Shown: positions 25,622 through 34,156, counted from the first letter of the stretch. The stretch is 64,000 bases of DNA from Flavobacterium granuli (GCF_900129705.1 NZ_FQWO01000004.1:248001-312000); one strand, 5' to 3'. Notes: generated by a model not told the origin, from the sequence alone. Program-made: numbers and translations.

Positions 25622-28540
25622 ATGAATCTTCAGAGTTTAGCGGATCAATTAGAAGGAAAATTGTTTTTTGATGAAACTATGCGTACGCTTTATGCCACCG
25701 ATGCAAGCGCTTATCGAGAGATGCCGCTTGCCGTGGCGATACCTTCGACTAAACAGGATATTCAGAAGATAATTCAATTTGCCAGAGAAAATAAAACGAG
25801 CGTTATTCCAAGAGCTGCGGGAACATCACTTGCCGGGCAAGTTGTAGGGAACGGAATTATAGTAGATATTTCGCAACAGTTTACCCAAATACTTTCGGTT
25901 GACAAAACGACTAAAACAGCTTGGGTGCAACCCGGGGTGATTCGCGATGAATTAAATTTGTATCTAAAACCGTATCAGCTGTTTTTTGGACCGGAAACTT
26001 CCACCTCTAACCGTTGTATGATTGGCGGAATGGTAGGGAATAATGCCTGTGGCGCCCGATCGGTGATTTATGGTTCTACCAGAGAACATTTGTTGGAAAT
26101 AAAAGGTTTTTTAGCAGATGGCAACGAGGTCACTTTTGGCGCCATAACCAATGAGGAATTTGAAGCCAAATGTAATGGAATAAATGTGGTGAGCGAATTA
26201 GAGCAGAATATTTACCTTCAGGCCAAAAATATTTTGTCAAATCAAGCGAACAGGGATTTATTTGATGAAAATTATCCAAAGAAATCAATACCGCGTCGCA
26301 ACACGGGTTATGCTCTGGACTTATTGGCGGATAGTAAGCCTTTTGGTGATTTTGAAGGTGAATTCAATTTTTGTAAGTTAATCGCCGGATCGGAGGGAAC
26401 CTTGTTTTTCTCCACTGAAATTAAATTGAATCTGGTAGATGCGCTAAAGCCGTTTTCTGGTTTAGTGTGCGTGCATTGTGACAGCATCAACGAATCGTTG
26501 AAAGCAAATTTGGAAGCTTTGCAGTTCAATCCGGACAGCGTGGAGTTAATAGATCATTATATATTAGATTGTACCAAAGAAAATATCGAGCAAAGTAAAA
26601 ACAGATTCTTTGTTCAGGGTGATCCAAAAGCAATTTTGGTTGTCGAATTTTTACGAGATTCCAAAGAAGAAATTCTGGAAATAGCCGAAAAAATGGAAGC
26701 CCAAATGCGGGCCAAAAATCTTGGGTACCATTTTCCAATAGTTTTTGGAGAAGATACCAATAAGGTTTGGACGCTTAGAAAAGCAGGTTTAGGGTTATTG
26801 TCCAATATTCCGGGCGATGCCAAAGCGGTGGCGGTTATTGAAGATACTGCCGTTGATGTAAATGATTTGCCTGATTTTATCGAGGATTTTAATGCAATAT
26901 TAAAAGAGCGCGGTTTAAATTGCGTGCATTATGCTCACGCCGCAACTGGCGAATTGCATTTGCGTCCCATTATTGATTTAAAAACCAAGGAAGGAACCGC
27001 TCTTTTTAGAACAATTGCGACTGATATTGCCCATTTGGTAAAAAAATACAAAGGCTCATTAAGCGGCGAACACGGAGACGGAAGATTAAGAGGAGAGTTT
27101 ATTTCATTGATGTTGGGGGAGGAAATATACCAACTTTTTAAAGATGTAAAACATACTTGGGATCCTTGGAACGTTTTCAATCCGGGAAAAATAGTGGATA
27201 CACCTCCAATGGACAGCTCCTTGCGATATACTGCAGGACAGGACACGCCAATGCCGGATACTTATTTTGATTTCTCTGAAACGAATGGAATCCTTCGCGC
27301 TGCCGAAATGTGTAACGGATCAGGAGATTGCCGGAAAACAGAAAAAAGCGGAGGAACCATGTGTCCGAGTTATATGGCAACCCGCAATGAAAAGCACACT
27401 ACACGTGCACGAGCCAACATATTGCGTGAAACGATCACGAATTCGACAAAGCAAAATAAATTTGACAGTGAAGCTTTGTTGGAAGTGTTGGATTTATGTT
27501 TGAGTTGTAAAGGATGTAAATCCGAATGTCCTTCTAATGTGGATATGGCCAAATTGAAAGCCGAAACTTTACAGCAATATCATGATAAAAACGGAGTGAA
27601 ATTTCGTTCCAGATTAATAGGGAATACACCGCTCATAAATAAATTTTTCGCTAGTATTCCGGGAGTCTACAATCTTTCGACCAAAGGATTTTTAGGAACT
27701 GTGGTGAAGAAAATGACGGGTTTTGCGACGGAACGAAAACTGCCAACTATGCATAAAATCACTTTTGCCAAATGGTTTAAAAGCTATTCGCAGCAAGGAA
27801 CTTTTGATAAGCCTGAGGTGTATTTGTACAATGATGAATTCCTGAATTATTATGATGTCGCTATTGGTCAGACAGCGGTTAAATTATTAAATAAATTGGG
27901 TTACAAAGTAATTGTGCCGGCGATAGGAATTAGCGGACGTACTTATTTGTCGAAGGGAATGGTGAAACAGGCTCGGGACATAGCTGAGCAGAATAGTATT
28001 GATTTTGCTAAAAATATTCCAGCTGATGGATTTTTAATCGGAATTGAACCTTCGGCTATTCTTACTTTTAGAGACGAATATCCGGAGTTGTGTCGTGGAG
28101 AATTGAAAGCGAAGGCTAAGGAAATTGCCAAACGAACTTTTTTAATAGAAGAATTTTTGGCAAATGAAATCGAAGCCGGTAATATAACCGCAAGTTTGTT
28201 TACAGACTCGGTTGAGCGTATCCGTATGCATGGTCATTGTTTTCAAAAGGCTTTATCCTCTTTGGTTCCTTTGAAAAAAATACTTTCATTGCCTGTAAAT
28301 TATACTGTTTTGAATATTCCAAGTGGATGCTGTGGAATGGCAGGTTCTTTTGGGTATGAAAAAGAACATTATGAAATTTCAATGAATATTGGGGAACTTG
28401 TTTTGTTTCCGGCTATTAGAGCCGAAGAAACTACTACTTTAATATCTGCATCCGGAACCAGTTGTCGCCATCAGATTGCAGATGGGACAGGAGTGAAGGC
28501 GTTGCATCCTGTTGAAATTTTATACAAAGCATTGAAATAA
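25622..28540 (+). CDS. YdiJ-like FAD/Fe-S D-2-hydroxyacid (D-2-hydroxyglutarate) dehydrogenase
   Basis: 972-residue flavoprotein with three modules in order. First, a VAO-type FAD_binding_4 domain (RAAGTSLAGQVVG, GGMVGNNACGARSVIYG). Second, an FAD-oxidase C-terminal domain (HAHAATGELHLRP, GEHGDG). Third, Fe-S and CCG modules: cysteines from Cys564 (CNGSGDC), CLSCKGCKSECPSN from ~626, and a terminal GCCGMAGSFGYE at ~902. This is the architecture of E. coli YdiJ and of D-lactate/D-2-hydroxyglutarate dehydrogenases that pass electrons to the respiratory chain. Context with SerA and an HglS-like enzyme favours D-2-hydroxyglutarate as substrate. Confidence 0.87.
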   Translation: MNLQSLADQLEGKLFFDETMRTLYATDASAYREMPLAVAIPSTKQDIQKIIQFARENKTSVIPRAAGTSLAGQVVGNGIIVDISQQFTQILSVDKTTKTAWVQPGVIRDELNLYLKPYQLFFGPETSTSNRCMIGGMVGNNACGARSVIYGSTREHLLEIKGFLADGNEVTFGAITNEEFEAKCNGINVVSELEQNIYLQAKNILSNQANRDLFDENYPKKSIPRRNTGYALDLLADSKPFGDFEGEFNFCKLIAGSEGTLFFSTEIKLNLVDALKPFSGLVCVHCDSINESLKANLEALQFNPDSVELIDHYILDCTKENIEQSKNRFFVQGDPKAILVVEFLRDSKEEILEIAEKMEAQMRAKNLGYHFPIVFGEDTNKVWTLRKAGLGLLSNIPGDAKAVAVIEDTAVDVNDLPDFIEDFNAILKERGLNCVHYAHAATGELHLRPIIDLKTKEGTALFRTIATDIAHLVKKYKGSLSGEHGDGRLRGEFISLMLGEEIYQLFKDVKHTWDPWNVFNPGKIVDTPPMDSSLRYTAGQDTPMPDTYFDFSETNGILRAAEMCNGSGDCRKTEKSGGTMCPSYMATRNEKHTTRARANILRETITNSTKQNKFDSEALLEVLDLCLSCKGCKSECPSNVDMAKLKAETLQQYHDKNGVKFRSRLIGNTPLINKFFASIPGVYNLSTKGFLGTVVKKMTGFATERKLPTMHKITFAKWFKSYSQQGTFDKPEVYLYNDEFLNYYDVAIGQTAVKLLNKLGYKVIVPAIGISGRTYLSKGMVKQARDIAEQNSIDFAKNIPADGFLIGIEPSAILTFRDEYPELCRGELKAKAKEIAKRTFLIEEFLANEIEAGNITASLFTDSVERIRMHGHCFQKALSSLVPLKKILSLPVNYTVLNIPSGCCGMAGSFGYEKEHYEISMNIGELVLFPAIRAEETTTLISASGTSCRHQIADGTGVKALHPVEILYKALK

Positions 28541-28581
28541 TGCGGATGTTTTAAAAATGTAATTACTGCGAATTAATATAT

Positions 28582-28617
28582 AAAACCTCGTCTCTTGATT
28601 CCCAGAGACGAGGTTTT
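28582..28617. terminator. Bidirectional terminator between convergent genes
   Basis: A perfect 14-bp stem (AAAACCTCGTCTCT with AGAGACGAGGTTTT) lies between the YdiJ-like gene and the convergent DUF1761 gene. Confidence 0.88.
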
Positions 28618-28621
28618 CTTT

Positions 28622-29104
28622 TTAGCTCCAAGCACATATGATGCCGCCCATTAGCATAAAACAAACGATCCAAAAGCCACCACTTACTAAAGTGTATTTC
28701 CAGCTTCTTTTTTCAAAAAGAGCGTTGGTTCCTATTATGGGAAGTGCCAGAAATAACCCTGTGATAAATCCATGAAGCATTCCGTGTTTAAAAGTACGGA
28801 AAGTCGTACCGTAATCAGCCATAAAAGCAGTGTAAGAAGGTTTTGCGGTTGCTATTTCACCTCCTGTCATGCTGACTGCACCCCATTGATGAATAACTAG
28901 AAATTGAAGAACCATTGCGATTAAAAAAGCATAGAATACGGCCATTCCAAAAATCAAAGCCATGTTGCTTCCTTTCATTTTTTCTTCGGTCATAGCTGCT
29001 TCTTTCATCCAGATTGTTCCAAATACTTTTGGGTGGTACCATACAAAACCTACTAATAATGTTGATACCGCAGCAACTAAAAGTGCTAAAAAATTGATTT
29101 CCAT
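28622..29104 (-). CDS. DUF1761 family membrane protein
   Basis: Function unknown. The 160-residue product has four hydrophobic helices (~5-25, ~48-70, ~108-128, ~136-156) and the DUF1761 N-terminal feature of a helix followed by GFVWYHPKVFGTIWMKE. It is a single gene with no informative neighbours. Confidence 0.82.
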   Translation of the reverse strand: MEINFLALLVAAVSTLLVGFVWYHPKVFGTIWMKEAAMTEEKMKGSNMALIFGMAVFYAFLIAMVLQFLVIHQWGAVSMTGGEIATAKPSYTAFMADYGTTFRTFKHGMLHGFITGLFLALPIIGTNALFEKRSWKYTLVSGGFWIVCFMLMGGIICAWS

Positions 29105-29282
29105 GAATTTGGTATTAAGGTTAGTGAATCAAATGTAAGAAATTATTCTTTTTGTTAACAAACAATCTTTTTTTGTAAGAAAATCACCTATTTATAATCG
29201 TGAATTATGTATTTCGTCGAGTATTTTTGTTGATAAGCTGTTTTGTAAGTACTTTTAAGTATTCAAAATAAAATTCCTAGTT

Positions 29283-30137
29283 ATGAAAAATCTATTCACT
29301 ATTATTTTAACGGTTTTTGCCTCGATTTCAATGATGGCAGATATTTCGGTTGCAGATAAAAAAGTGCTTTTGAAATTGCATAAAACTACTCGTGGGGAAA
29401 ACTGGAAAACAAAATGGGATTTATCTGCCCCAGTATCTACTTGGTATGGAGTTAAATTAAGTAATGATAAAATAATTTCTGTAAATCTTGCCGATAATAA
29501 TTTAGAGGGTGAATTACCTGGTGAAATTGGGAATCTTGTAAATCTGCAAGAATTGAATTTGCACAAAAATGCTTTGTCCGGAAAAATACCTTCTGCTTTG
29601 GGGAATTTAAAGGAATTGAAAGTTTTGGATCTTTCCTTTAATAAATTTTCAGGTACTATTCCTTCTTCATTGTGTGAAATAAAAAGTTTGAAGAAACTGG
29701 AGTTGTACATGAATAGACTTTCAGGTCAGCTGCCTACTCAAATAGGGGATTTGCAACAATTGGAAACTTTGGCGCTTTTTAATAATGAAATTGAAGGTCA
29801 GATACCAAATTCTCTTTATGAAATCAATACATTAAAGGTTTTGCTTTTAAACAGTAATAAGTTAAGTGGAAAATTAAGTATGGATGTGGGAAACTTAAAA
29901 ATGTTAGAAAACTTGAGTTTATTCGAAAATAATTTTGAAGGCCAAGTCCCTTTTGATTTGGAAAAATTAAACAATTTAAAAGAGATGAATATTTCGTATA
30001 ATAAGTTTAATGGTTTGGTTTCAAGAAAACTAGCGGTTTTGGATACTCTGAATTTGACAATGATTAATGATAAAGGAGTGGCAGTTTTGATGGAAGTGGC
30101 GATTGAAGTTCAAAGGCCTTTGGTGTCTGAGGACTAG
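29283..30137 (+). CDS. Secreted leucine-rich repeat protein
   Basis: 284 residues with an N-terminal signal peptide (MKNLFTIILTVFASISMMA) and a plant-type cap (LLKLHKTTRGENW...WYGVKLS). About seven tandem 24-residue leucine-rich repeats follow (~55-260), with the L-x-L-x-x-N-x-L-x-G-x-I/L-P pattern. No T9SS C-terminal sorting domain or membrane anchor is visible, so its final location is unclear. Probably a binding protein; the ligand is unknown. Confidence 0.85.
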   Translation: MKNLFTIILTVFASISMMADISVADKKVLLKLHKTTRGENWKTKWDLSAPVSTWYGVKLSNDKIISVNLADNNLEGELPGEIGNLVNLQELNLHKNALSGKIPSALGNLKELKVLDLSFNKFSGTIPSSLCEIKSLKKLELYMNRLSGQLPTQIGDLQQLETLALFNNEIEGQIPNSLYEINTLKVLLLNSNKLSGKLSMDVGNLKMLENLSLFENNFEGQVPFDLEKLNNLKEMNISYNKFNGLVSRKLAVLDTLNLTMINDKGVAVLMEVAIEVQRPLVSED

Positions 30138-30215
30138 AATATTTTTTGAGAGTTAAAATTTAAGTTTTTAGTTGCTCTAATTAATAAGTTTGTTTTGGTA
30201 AATTTAGTTCATTTA

Positions 30216-30250
30216 AAACCCGTGTAGTTTGCGCTTCACGGGTTTTTATG
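30216..30250 (+). terminator. Intrinsic terminator after the LRR gene
   Basis: AAACCCGTG pairs with CACGGGTTT, followed by T residues. Confidence 0.75.
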
Positions 30251-30285
30251 TTGTAGCGGGTTTAGAGGCGAAAATAGAGGTAATA

Positions 30286-30340
30286 AAAAAAAGCTCCAGA
30301 TTTCTCTGAAGCTTTTCTAGTAGCGGGAACAGGACTCGAA
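30286..30340 (-). repeat. 55-bp direct repeat, distal copy
   Basis: Identical to 30649-30703, offset by 363 bp. It contains the tRNA terminator hairpin and the last 20 nt of the initiator tRNA gene. Together the two copies flank the GIY-YIG gene. Confidence 0.95.
30321..30340 (-). pseudogene. tRNA-fMet 3' fragment
   Basis: Twenty bases identical to the 3' end of the intact initiator tRNA genes, starting exactly at the TTCGA of the T-loop and running through the acceptor strand and discriminator A. The 5' three quarters of the tRNA are missing and are replaced by unrelated sequence with a GC-rich palindrome. Confidence 0.9.
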
Positions 30341-30346
30341 GTTGTG

Positions 30347-30360
30347 TCCGCCGCGGCGGA
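30347..30360. repeat. GC-rich 14-bp perfect palindrome at the break of the tRNA fragment
   Basis: TCCGCCGCGGCGGA is fully self-complementary and almost pure GC in a strongly AT-rich chromosome. It lies 6 bp from the truncated tRNA end and 15 bp from the stop of the GIY-YIG gene, so it marks one end of the inserted unit. Confidence 0.85.
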
Positions 30361-30375
30361 TATGAGTCGTTTGAA

Positions 30376-30630
30376 TTATAGGGTTGAAATTATGTTTTGG
30401 ATGAATTCTCTTCCAATTCCAGATTTTAAATATTTTTCTCTTTTCATTGCTTGGGACTTTGAATTGAAAAATTCAACATGAATCACTTTCCATGGTCTGA
30501 ATTTGAGAGTATAACCTTTAGTTTGTAAAAGATTATGGGATTTGAATCGCTCAATCAAATTTGAAGTGAAACCGGTGTAATTCTTATTGAATTTTTCTGA
30601 ATATAAAATGTAAACAACAAATTCATCCAT
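30376..30630 (-). CDS. Small GIY-YIG nuclease domain protein
   Basis: 84 residues made of a single GIY-YIG domain of the UPF0213/UvrC-N-like class. It has Tyr7-Ile-Leu in place of GIY, Tyr18-Thr-Gly in place of YIG, Arg28 in the helix (NLIERFKSH), and Glu65 as likely metal ligand. It has no separate DNA-binding domain. It sits immediately downstream of two tandem initiator tRNA genes and is flanked by 55-bp direct repeats of the tRNA 3' end plus terminator. This arrangement suggests a small mobile or homing unit. Confidence 0.88.
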   Translation of the reverse strand: MDEFVVYILYSEKFNKNYTGFTSNLIERFKSHNLLQTKGYTLKFRPWKVIHVEFFNSKSQAMKREKYLKSGIGREFIQNIISTL

Positions 30631-30648
30631 AATAAAGTGTTTTAAAGC

Positions 30649-30680
30649 AAAAAAAGCTCCAGATTTCTCTGAAGCTTTTC
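30649..30680 (-). terminator. Intrinsic terminator of the tRNA-fMet unit
   Basis: On the minus strand GCTTCAG pairs with CTGGAGC (one G-T pair), followed by seven T. It lies 4 bp past the tRNA. A second copy lies at 30286-30317. Confidence 0.8.
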
Positions 30681-30703
30681 TAGTAGCGGGAACAGGACTC
30701 GAA
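30649..30703 (-). repeat. 55-bp direct repeat, proximal copy
   Basis: Matches 30286-30340 base for base. It spans the terminator and the 3' end of the intact tRNA gene. Confidence 0.95.
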
Positions 30704-30756
30704 CCTGTGACCTTCGGGTTATGAGCCCGACGAGCTGCCTACTGCTCTATCCCGCG
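30684..30756 (-). tRNA. tRNA-fMet (CAT), initiator, copy 2
   Basis: 73 nt; CCA is not encoded. The anticodon is CAU within GGGCUCAUAACCC: three G-C pairs at the base of the anticodon loop mark an initiator tRNA. The first base C1 is mismatched with U72, another initiator feature. The D-arm AGAGCAG..GCUC and T-loop GGTTCGAGTCC are normal. It is identical to the copy at 30789-30861. Confidence 0.95.
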
Positions 30757-30788
30757 ATGTGCGTTTGTAATTTCAATAAAATTCTTAG

Positions 30789-30861
30789 TAGCGGGAACAG
30801 GACTCGAACCTGTGACCTTCGGGTTATGAGCCCGACGAGCTGCCTACTGCTCTATCCCGCG
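30789..30861 (-). tRNA. tRNA-fMet (CAT), initiator, copy 1
   Basis: Same 73-nt sequence as copy 2, lying 32 bp upstream of it on the minus strand. It directly follows a strong promoter at 30874-30904, so both copies are probably made as one precursor. Confidence 0.95.
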
Positions 30862-30873
30862 TTGTTTCGGGTG

Positions 30874-30904
30874 CAAAGGTACAACCAATTTCTGCATTTT
30901 GCAA
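30874..30904 (-). promoter_or_regulatory. Promoter of the tRNA-fMet unit
   Basis: On the minus strand TTG, a 20-bp spacer and TACCTTTG, an excellent match to the Bacteroidota TTTG-N19-TAnnTTTG promoter. It lies 12 bp before the tRNA. Confidence 0.75.
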
Positions 30905-30951
30905 CATAAATTTTAAAAAATGTTTTATTTCATCTATTGACTTGATATAAC

Positions 30952-30959
30952 TACCTTTG
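30952..30959 (+). promoter_or_regulatory. TAnnTTTG promoter box for era
   Basis: TACCTTTG, 19 bp before the era start. It is identical to the boxes of der and the tRNA unit. Confidence 0.6.
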
Positions 30960-30978
30960 CAAAATAAATATAATAGAA

Positions 30979-31860
30979 ATGTCACATAAAGCAGGTTTTG
31001 TAAATATCATAGGAAATCCAAACGTAGGTAAGTCAACCTTAATGAATGCCTTTGTAGGGGAAAGATTGTCTATAATTACATCTAAAGCACAAACAACACG
31101 TCATAGAATCCTTGGGATTGTTAATGGCGATGATTTTCAGGTGATCCTGTCGGATACTCCGGGAATCATAAAACCGGCATACGAGATGCAGGAATCTATG
31201 ATGAATTTTGTTAAGTCTGCCTTTGAGGATGCTGATATTTTGATTTATATGGTCGAAATAGGGGAGCAAGATTTGAAAGATGAAGCTTTTTTTAATAAAA
31301 TCATTCATGCTAAAATTCCGGTTTTGTTATTGCTGAATAAAATCGATAACTCAAATCAAGAGCAATTAGAAGAGCAAGTTGCTTTTTGGTCTGCTAAAGT
31401 CCCTAATGCGGAGATTTTTCCCATATCGGCTTTGAAAAATTTTAATGTACCAGAAGTTTTTGGAAGAATTATTGAATTGTTGCCTGCGTCTCCAGCCTAT
31501 TATCCAAAGGATACTTTGACAGATAAACCAGAACGTTTCTTTGTGAATGAAACCATTAGAGAAAAGATTTTGTTGAATTACAACAAAGAAATTCCATATG
31601 CAGTAGAAATTGTTACAGAGGAATTTGTTGAAACAGATGATATTATTAGGATTCGTTCTTTGATCATGGTTGAAAGAGATACGCAAAAAGGGATCGTTAT
31701 TGGTCACAAAGGAGCTGCTCTAAAGAAAGTAGGAATGGAATCTCGCGTAGACTTGGAGAAATTCTTTGGAAAACAGATACATATTGAGTTGTATGTGAAA
31801 GTAAATAAAAACTGGAGAAGTAATGCTAATATGCTGAAACGATTTGGTTACAACCAGTAA
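30979..31860 (+). CDS. era: GTPase Era
   Basis: Essential GTPase for 30S ribosome maturation that binds the 3' end of 16S rRNA. The 293-residue product has G1 GNPNVGKST, G3 DTPGI, G4 NKID, and a C-terminal KH domain with the GHKGAALKKVG loop (~235). The length is typical. It is a single gene with its own promoter and a terminator after it. Confidence 0.97.
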   Translation: MSHKAGFVNIIGNPNVGKSTLMNAFVGERLSIITSKAQTTRHRILGIVNGDDFQVILSDTPGIIKPAYEMQESMMNFVKSAFEDADILIYMVEIGEQDLKDEAFFNKIIHAKIPVLLLLNKIDNSNQEQLEEQVAFWSAKVPNAEIFPISALKNFNVPEVFGRIIELLPASPAYYPKDTLTDKPERFFVNETIREKILLNYNKEIPYAVEIVTEEFVETDDIIRIRSLIMVERDTQKGIVIGHKGAALKKVGMESRVDLEKFFGKQIHIELYVKVNKNWRSNANMLKRFGYNQ

Positions 31861-31906
31861 AGAAGTGTTCAGTGAGTAAGTTCGAACTTAAAGCTAATAA
31901 ATATAA

Positions 31907-31945
31907 AATCAGTATTGGGGTTTTTCTCTAATGCTGATTTTTTTT
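31907..31945 (+). terminator. Intrinsic terminator after era
   Basis: AAATCAGTATT pairs with AATGCTGATTT (one G-T pair) and is followed by a long T-run. Confidence 0.7.
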
Positions 31946-32035
31946 TAACCACAAAGAGCTCAAAGAATTACGCTAAGTTCGCAAAGCTTTGCGTGCCTTG
32001 CGATTCCTTTGCGAACTTTGCGGTTAAGTTTTATA
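31945..32035. repeat. Dispersed CTTTGCG-type intergenic repeat
   Basis: A run of TTCGCAAAG, CTTTGCG, CCTTGCG and CTTTGCGAACTTTGCGGTTAAG elements. Its right end is the inverse of its left parts, giving an imperfect hairpin. Related wording occurs at 46268-46328 and 40846-40866. Apparent reading frames here are low-complexity and not genes. Confidence 0.5.
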
Positions 32036-32534
32036 AAGATGATTCAATAATTCCTAAAAATACTTTTTCGATGTCATTCATTTGTTTTTCGCCGTTGCTG
32101 CGAATTTGTTTAGCGATGACGTAGAGCAGAAACCAAGCGAAAACCATGAGAGACATTATAACGAAATCAGCTGTTGTTGATTCTTTTAGAACGTAATGGG
32201 AATAGGCGATTCCGCAAAAAATGATGAATGTTCCCGCTATCATAAAATGCAGGAACATGAAAAAAGTCCATAAATTAGGATCAGGTCCAAATAATCCACG
32301 GATGTGAGTTTGATTTTCGCCTTTGGATTCCATTTCGAGATGCAAATGGGGTGACCAATAGGCTTTTTTTGGACCTTTGATGTTGATCCAAACATGATAT
32401 TCTTTTATTTTTAAAATGAAATCCGGAGATTTTGTGGTTGTGAATTGTATGAATTTTTGACGCAGTGAATCGATGTTCTGATTGACATCTCTGTAGAATC
32501 GCAAACGCAAACGGATCTCATTATTAGTGTTCAT
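32031..32534 (-). CDS. Hypothetical two-helix membrane protein
   Basis: Not recognised. The 167-residue product has a charged N-terminal domain (~1-85, including EYHVWINIKGPKKAYWSPHLHLEME) and two membrane helices (~88-110 and ~122-142). A GTG at 32612 would add a further hydrophobic helix, but that start overlaps the der promoter, so the ATG at 32534 is preferred. It is divergent from der. Confidence 0.7.
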   Translation of the reverse strand: MNTNNEIRLRLRFYRDVNQNIDSLRQKFIQFTTTKSPDFILKIKEYHVWINIKGPKKAYWSPHLHLEMESKGENQTHIRGLFGPDPNLWTFFMFLHFMIAGTFIIFCGIAYSHYVLKESTTADFVIMSLMVFAWFLLYVIAKQIRSNGEKQMNDIEKVFLGIIESSL

Positions 32535-32612
32535 AAATTTAGAAATGAAGAGGTTAAGTAAACATATTGTAGCGAATATACCAAAAAAATAGATATTCAG
32601 GGTTTTAAACAC

Positions 32613-32620
32613 TACCTTTG
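32613..32620 (+). promoter_or_regulatory. TAnnTTTG promoter box for der
   Basis: TACCTTTG, 21 bp before the der ATG. It is the same box and spacing as at era. Confidence 0.6.
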
Positions 32621-32641
32621 CAAAATATTTGAATTTATATT

Positions 32642-33952
32642 ATGAACAATATTGTTGCGATAGTAGGAAGACCTAATGTAGGGAAATCAACCCTTTTTAA
32701 TAGGCTGATACAAAGAAGAGAAGCTATTGTAGATTCAGTTTCTGGGGTTACCAGAGATAGAAACTATGGTAAAAGCGAGTGGAACGGAAAAGAATTTTCT
32801 GTAATTGATACGGGTGGATACGTTCGTGGATCTGACGATGTTTTTGAAGGGGAAATCCGTAAACAAGTAGAATTAGCCATTGATGAAGCTGATGTAATAA
32901 TATTTGTGGTTGATGTCGAAGAAGGCATTACACCAATGGATGATATTGTTGCTCGTTTGTTGCGTAAAGTGACCAAGCCGGTTTTACTGGCCGTGAATAA
33001 GGTAGATAATGCCATGCGTGAAAAAGACGCTCTTGAGTTTTATAACCTTGGTTTAGGGGATTATTTTACGTTTGCCAGTATTTCGGGAAGCGGAACAGGA
33101 GATTTACTGGATGCCTTAATTAATGCTTTTCCGGTAAAGCCAGAACCGGTTCAAGAAGAGGTTGTTTTACCTCGTTTTGCTGTGGTGGGTCGTCCTAATG
33201 CAGGAAAGTCTAGTTTTATCAATGCATTGATTGGTAAAGAGCGTTTTATGGTGACGGATATCGCGGGAACTACCCGTGATGCAATTGATACGAAATTTGA
33301 TCGTTTTGGTTTTGAATTTAACTTGGTGGACACTGCGGGAATCCGTCGTAAAGCGAAAGTAAAGGAAGATTTAGAGTTTTATTCGGTAATGCGCTCCGTG
33401 CGTGCGATTGAACATGCTGATATTTGTATCTTGATAATTGATGCAACACGTGGTTTTGAAGGTCAGGATCAGAGTATTTTCTGGTTGGCCGAAAAGAACC
33501 GAAAAGGAGTGGTTATCTTGGTGAACAAATGGGATTTAGTCGAAAAAGAAACGATGACGACCCGCGATTATGAGGAAAAAATCCGAAAAGAATTAATGCC
33601 GTTCACGGATGTGCCTATTCTTTTCGTATCTGCGTTAACAAAACAACGTTTATTGAAAGCATTGGAAGCTACGGTAAAAGTTTATGAAAACAGACAACAA
33701 CGCATTGCGACTTCAAAATTCAATGAGTTCATGTTGAAAGTGATTGAAGCCTATCCGCCGCCAGCAACCAAAGGGAAGTATGTGAAAATTAAATATTGCA
33801 TGCAATTGCCTACACCAACGCCTCAGTTTGTGTTTTTTGCCAATATGCCTCAATATGTTAAGGAACCTTACAAACGTTATCTTGAAAATAAAATCAGAGA
33901 AAATTGGGATTTCTCCGGAGTACCTATCGATATTTATATCAGAGAAAAATAA
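32642..33952 (+). CDS. der: GTPase Der (EngA)
   Basis: Tandem-domain GTPase for 50S ribosome assembly. The 436-residue product has a first G domain with [14 protein letters not shown] and NKVD, a second G domain with [14 protein letters not shown] and NKWDL, and a KH-like C-terminal domain (~350-436). Family length and motif order are standard. Confidence 0.97.
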   Translation: MNNIVAIVGRPNVGKSTLFNRLIQRREAIVDSVSGVTRDRNYGKSEWNGKEFSVIDTGGYVRGSDDVFEGEIRKQVELAIDEADVIIFVVDVEEGITPMDDIVARLLRKVTKPVLLAVNKVDNAMREKDALEFYNLGLGDYFTFASISGSGTGDLLDALINAFPVKPEPVQEEVVLPRFAVVGRPNAGKSSFINALIGKERFMVTDIAGTTRDAIDTKFDRFGFEFNLVDTAGIRRKAKVKEDLEFYSVMRSVRAIEHADICILIIDATRGFEGQDQSIFWLAEKNRKGVVILVNKWDLVEKETMTTRDYEEKIRKELMPFTDVPILFVSALTKQRLLKALEATVKVYENRQQRIATSKFNEFMLKVIEAYPPPATKGKYVKIKYCMQLPTPTPQFVFFANMPQYVKEPYKRYLENKIRENWDFSGVPIDIYIREK

Positions 33953-33986
33953 TATACCAAAAACAAACGAATACTAAATATATATT

Positions 33987-34022
33987 AACCCTTGTAAATA
34001 CTAGATTTACAAGGGTTTTTTC
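33987..34022 (+). terminator. Intrinsic terminator after der
   Basis: Perfect 13-bp stem (AACCCTTGTAAAT with ATTTACAAGGGTT), 5-base loop, then six T. Confidence 0.9.
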
Positions 34023-34156
34023 TTGTTTTGTATTTAGTTGTATACAGATTATCCAAATGGAACAGATTTGGTAGCTATACCCATTCGAGATAGTGAGGGA
34101 ATGTTAATGCTTAAGAAGTAAATTAGTAGATAATGTGTCATAAAGGAATGCGTTTT

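Noticed and set aside
31915..32124. Short plus-strand frame after era
   Set aside because: Runs through the era terminator and the CTTTGCG repeat and into the 3' end of the opposite gene; low-complexity product.
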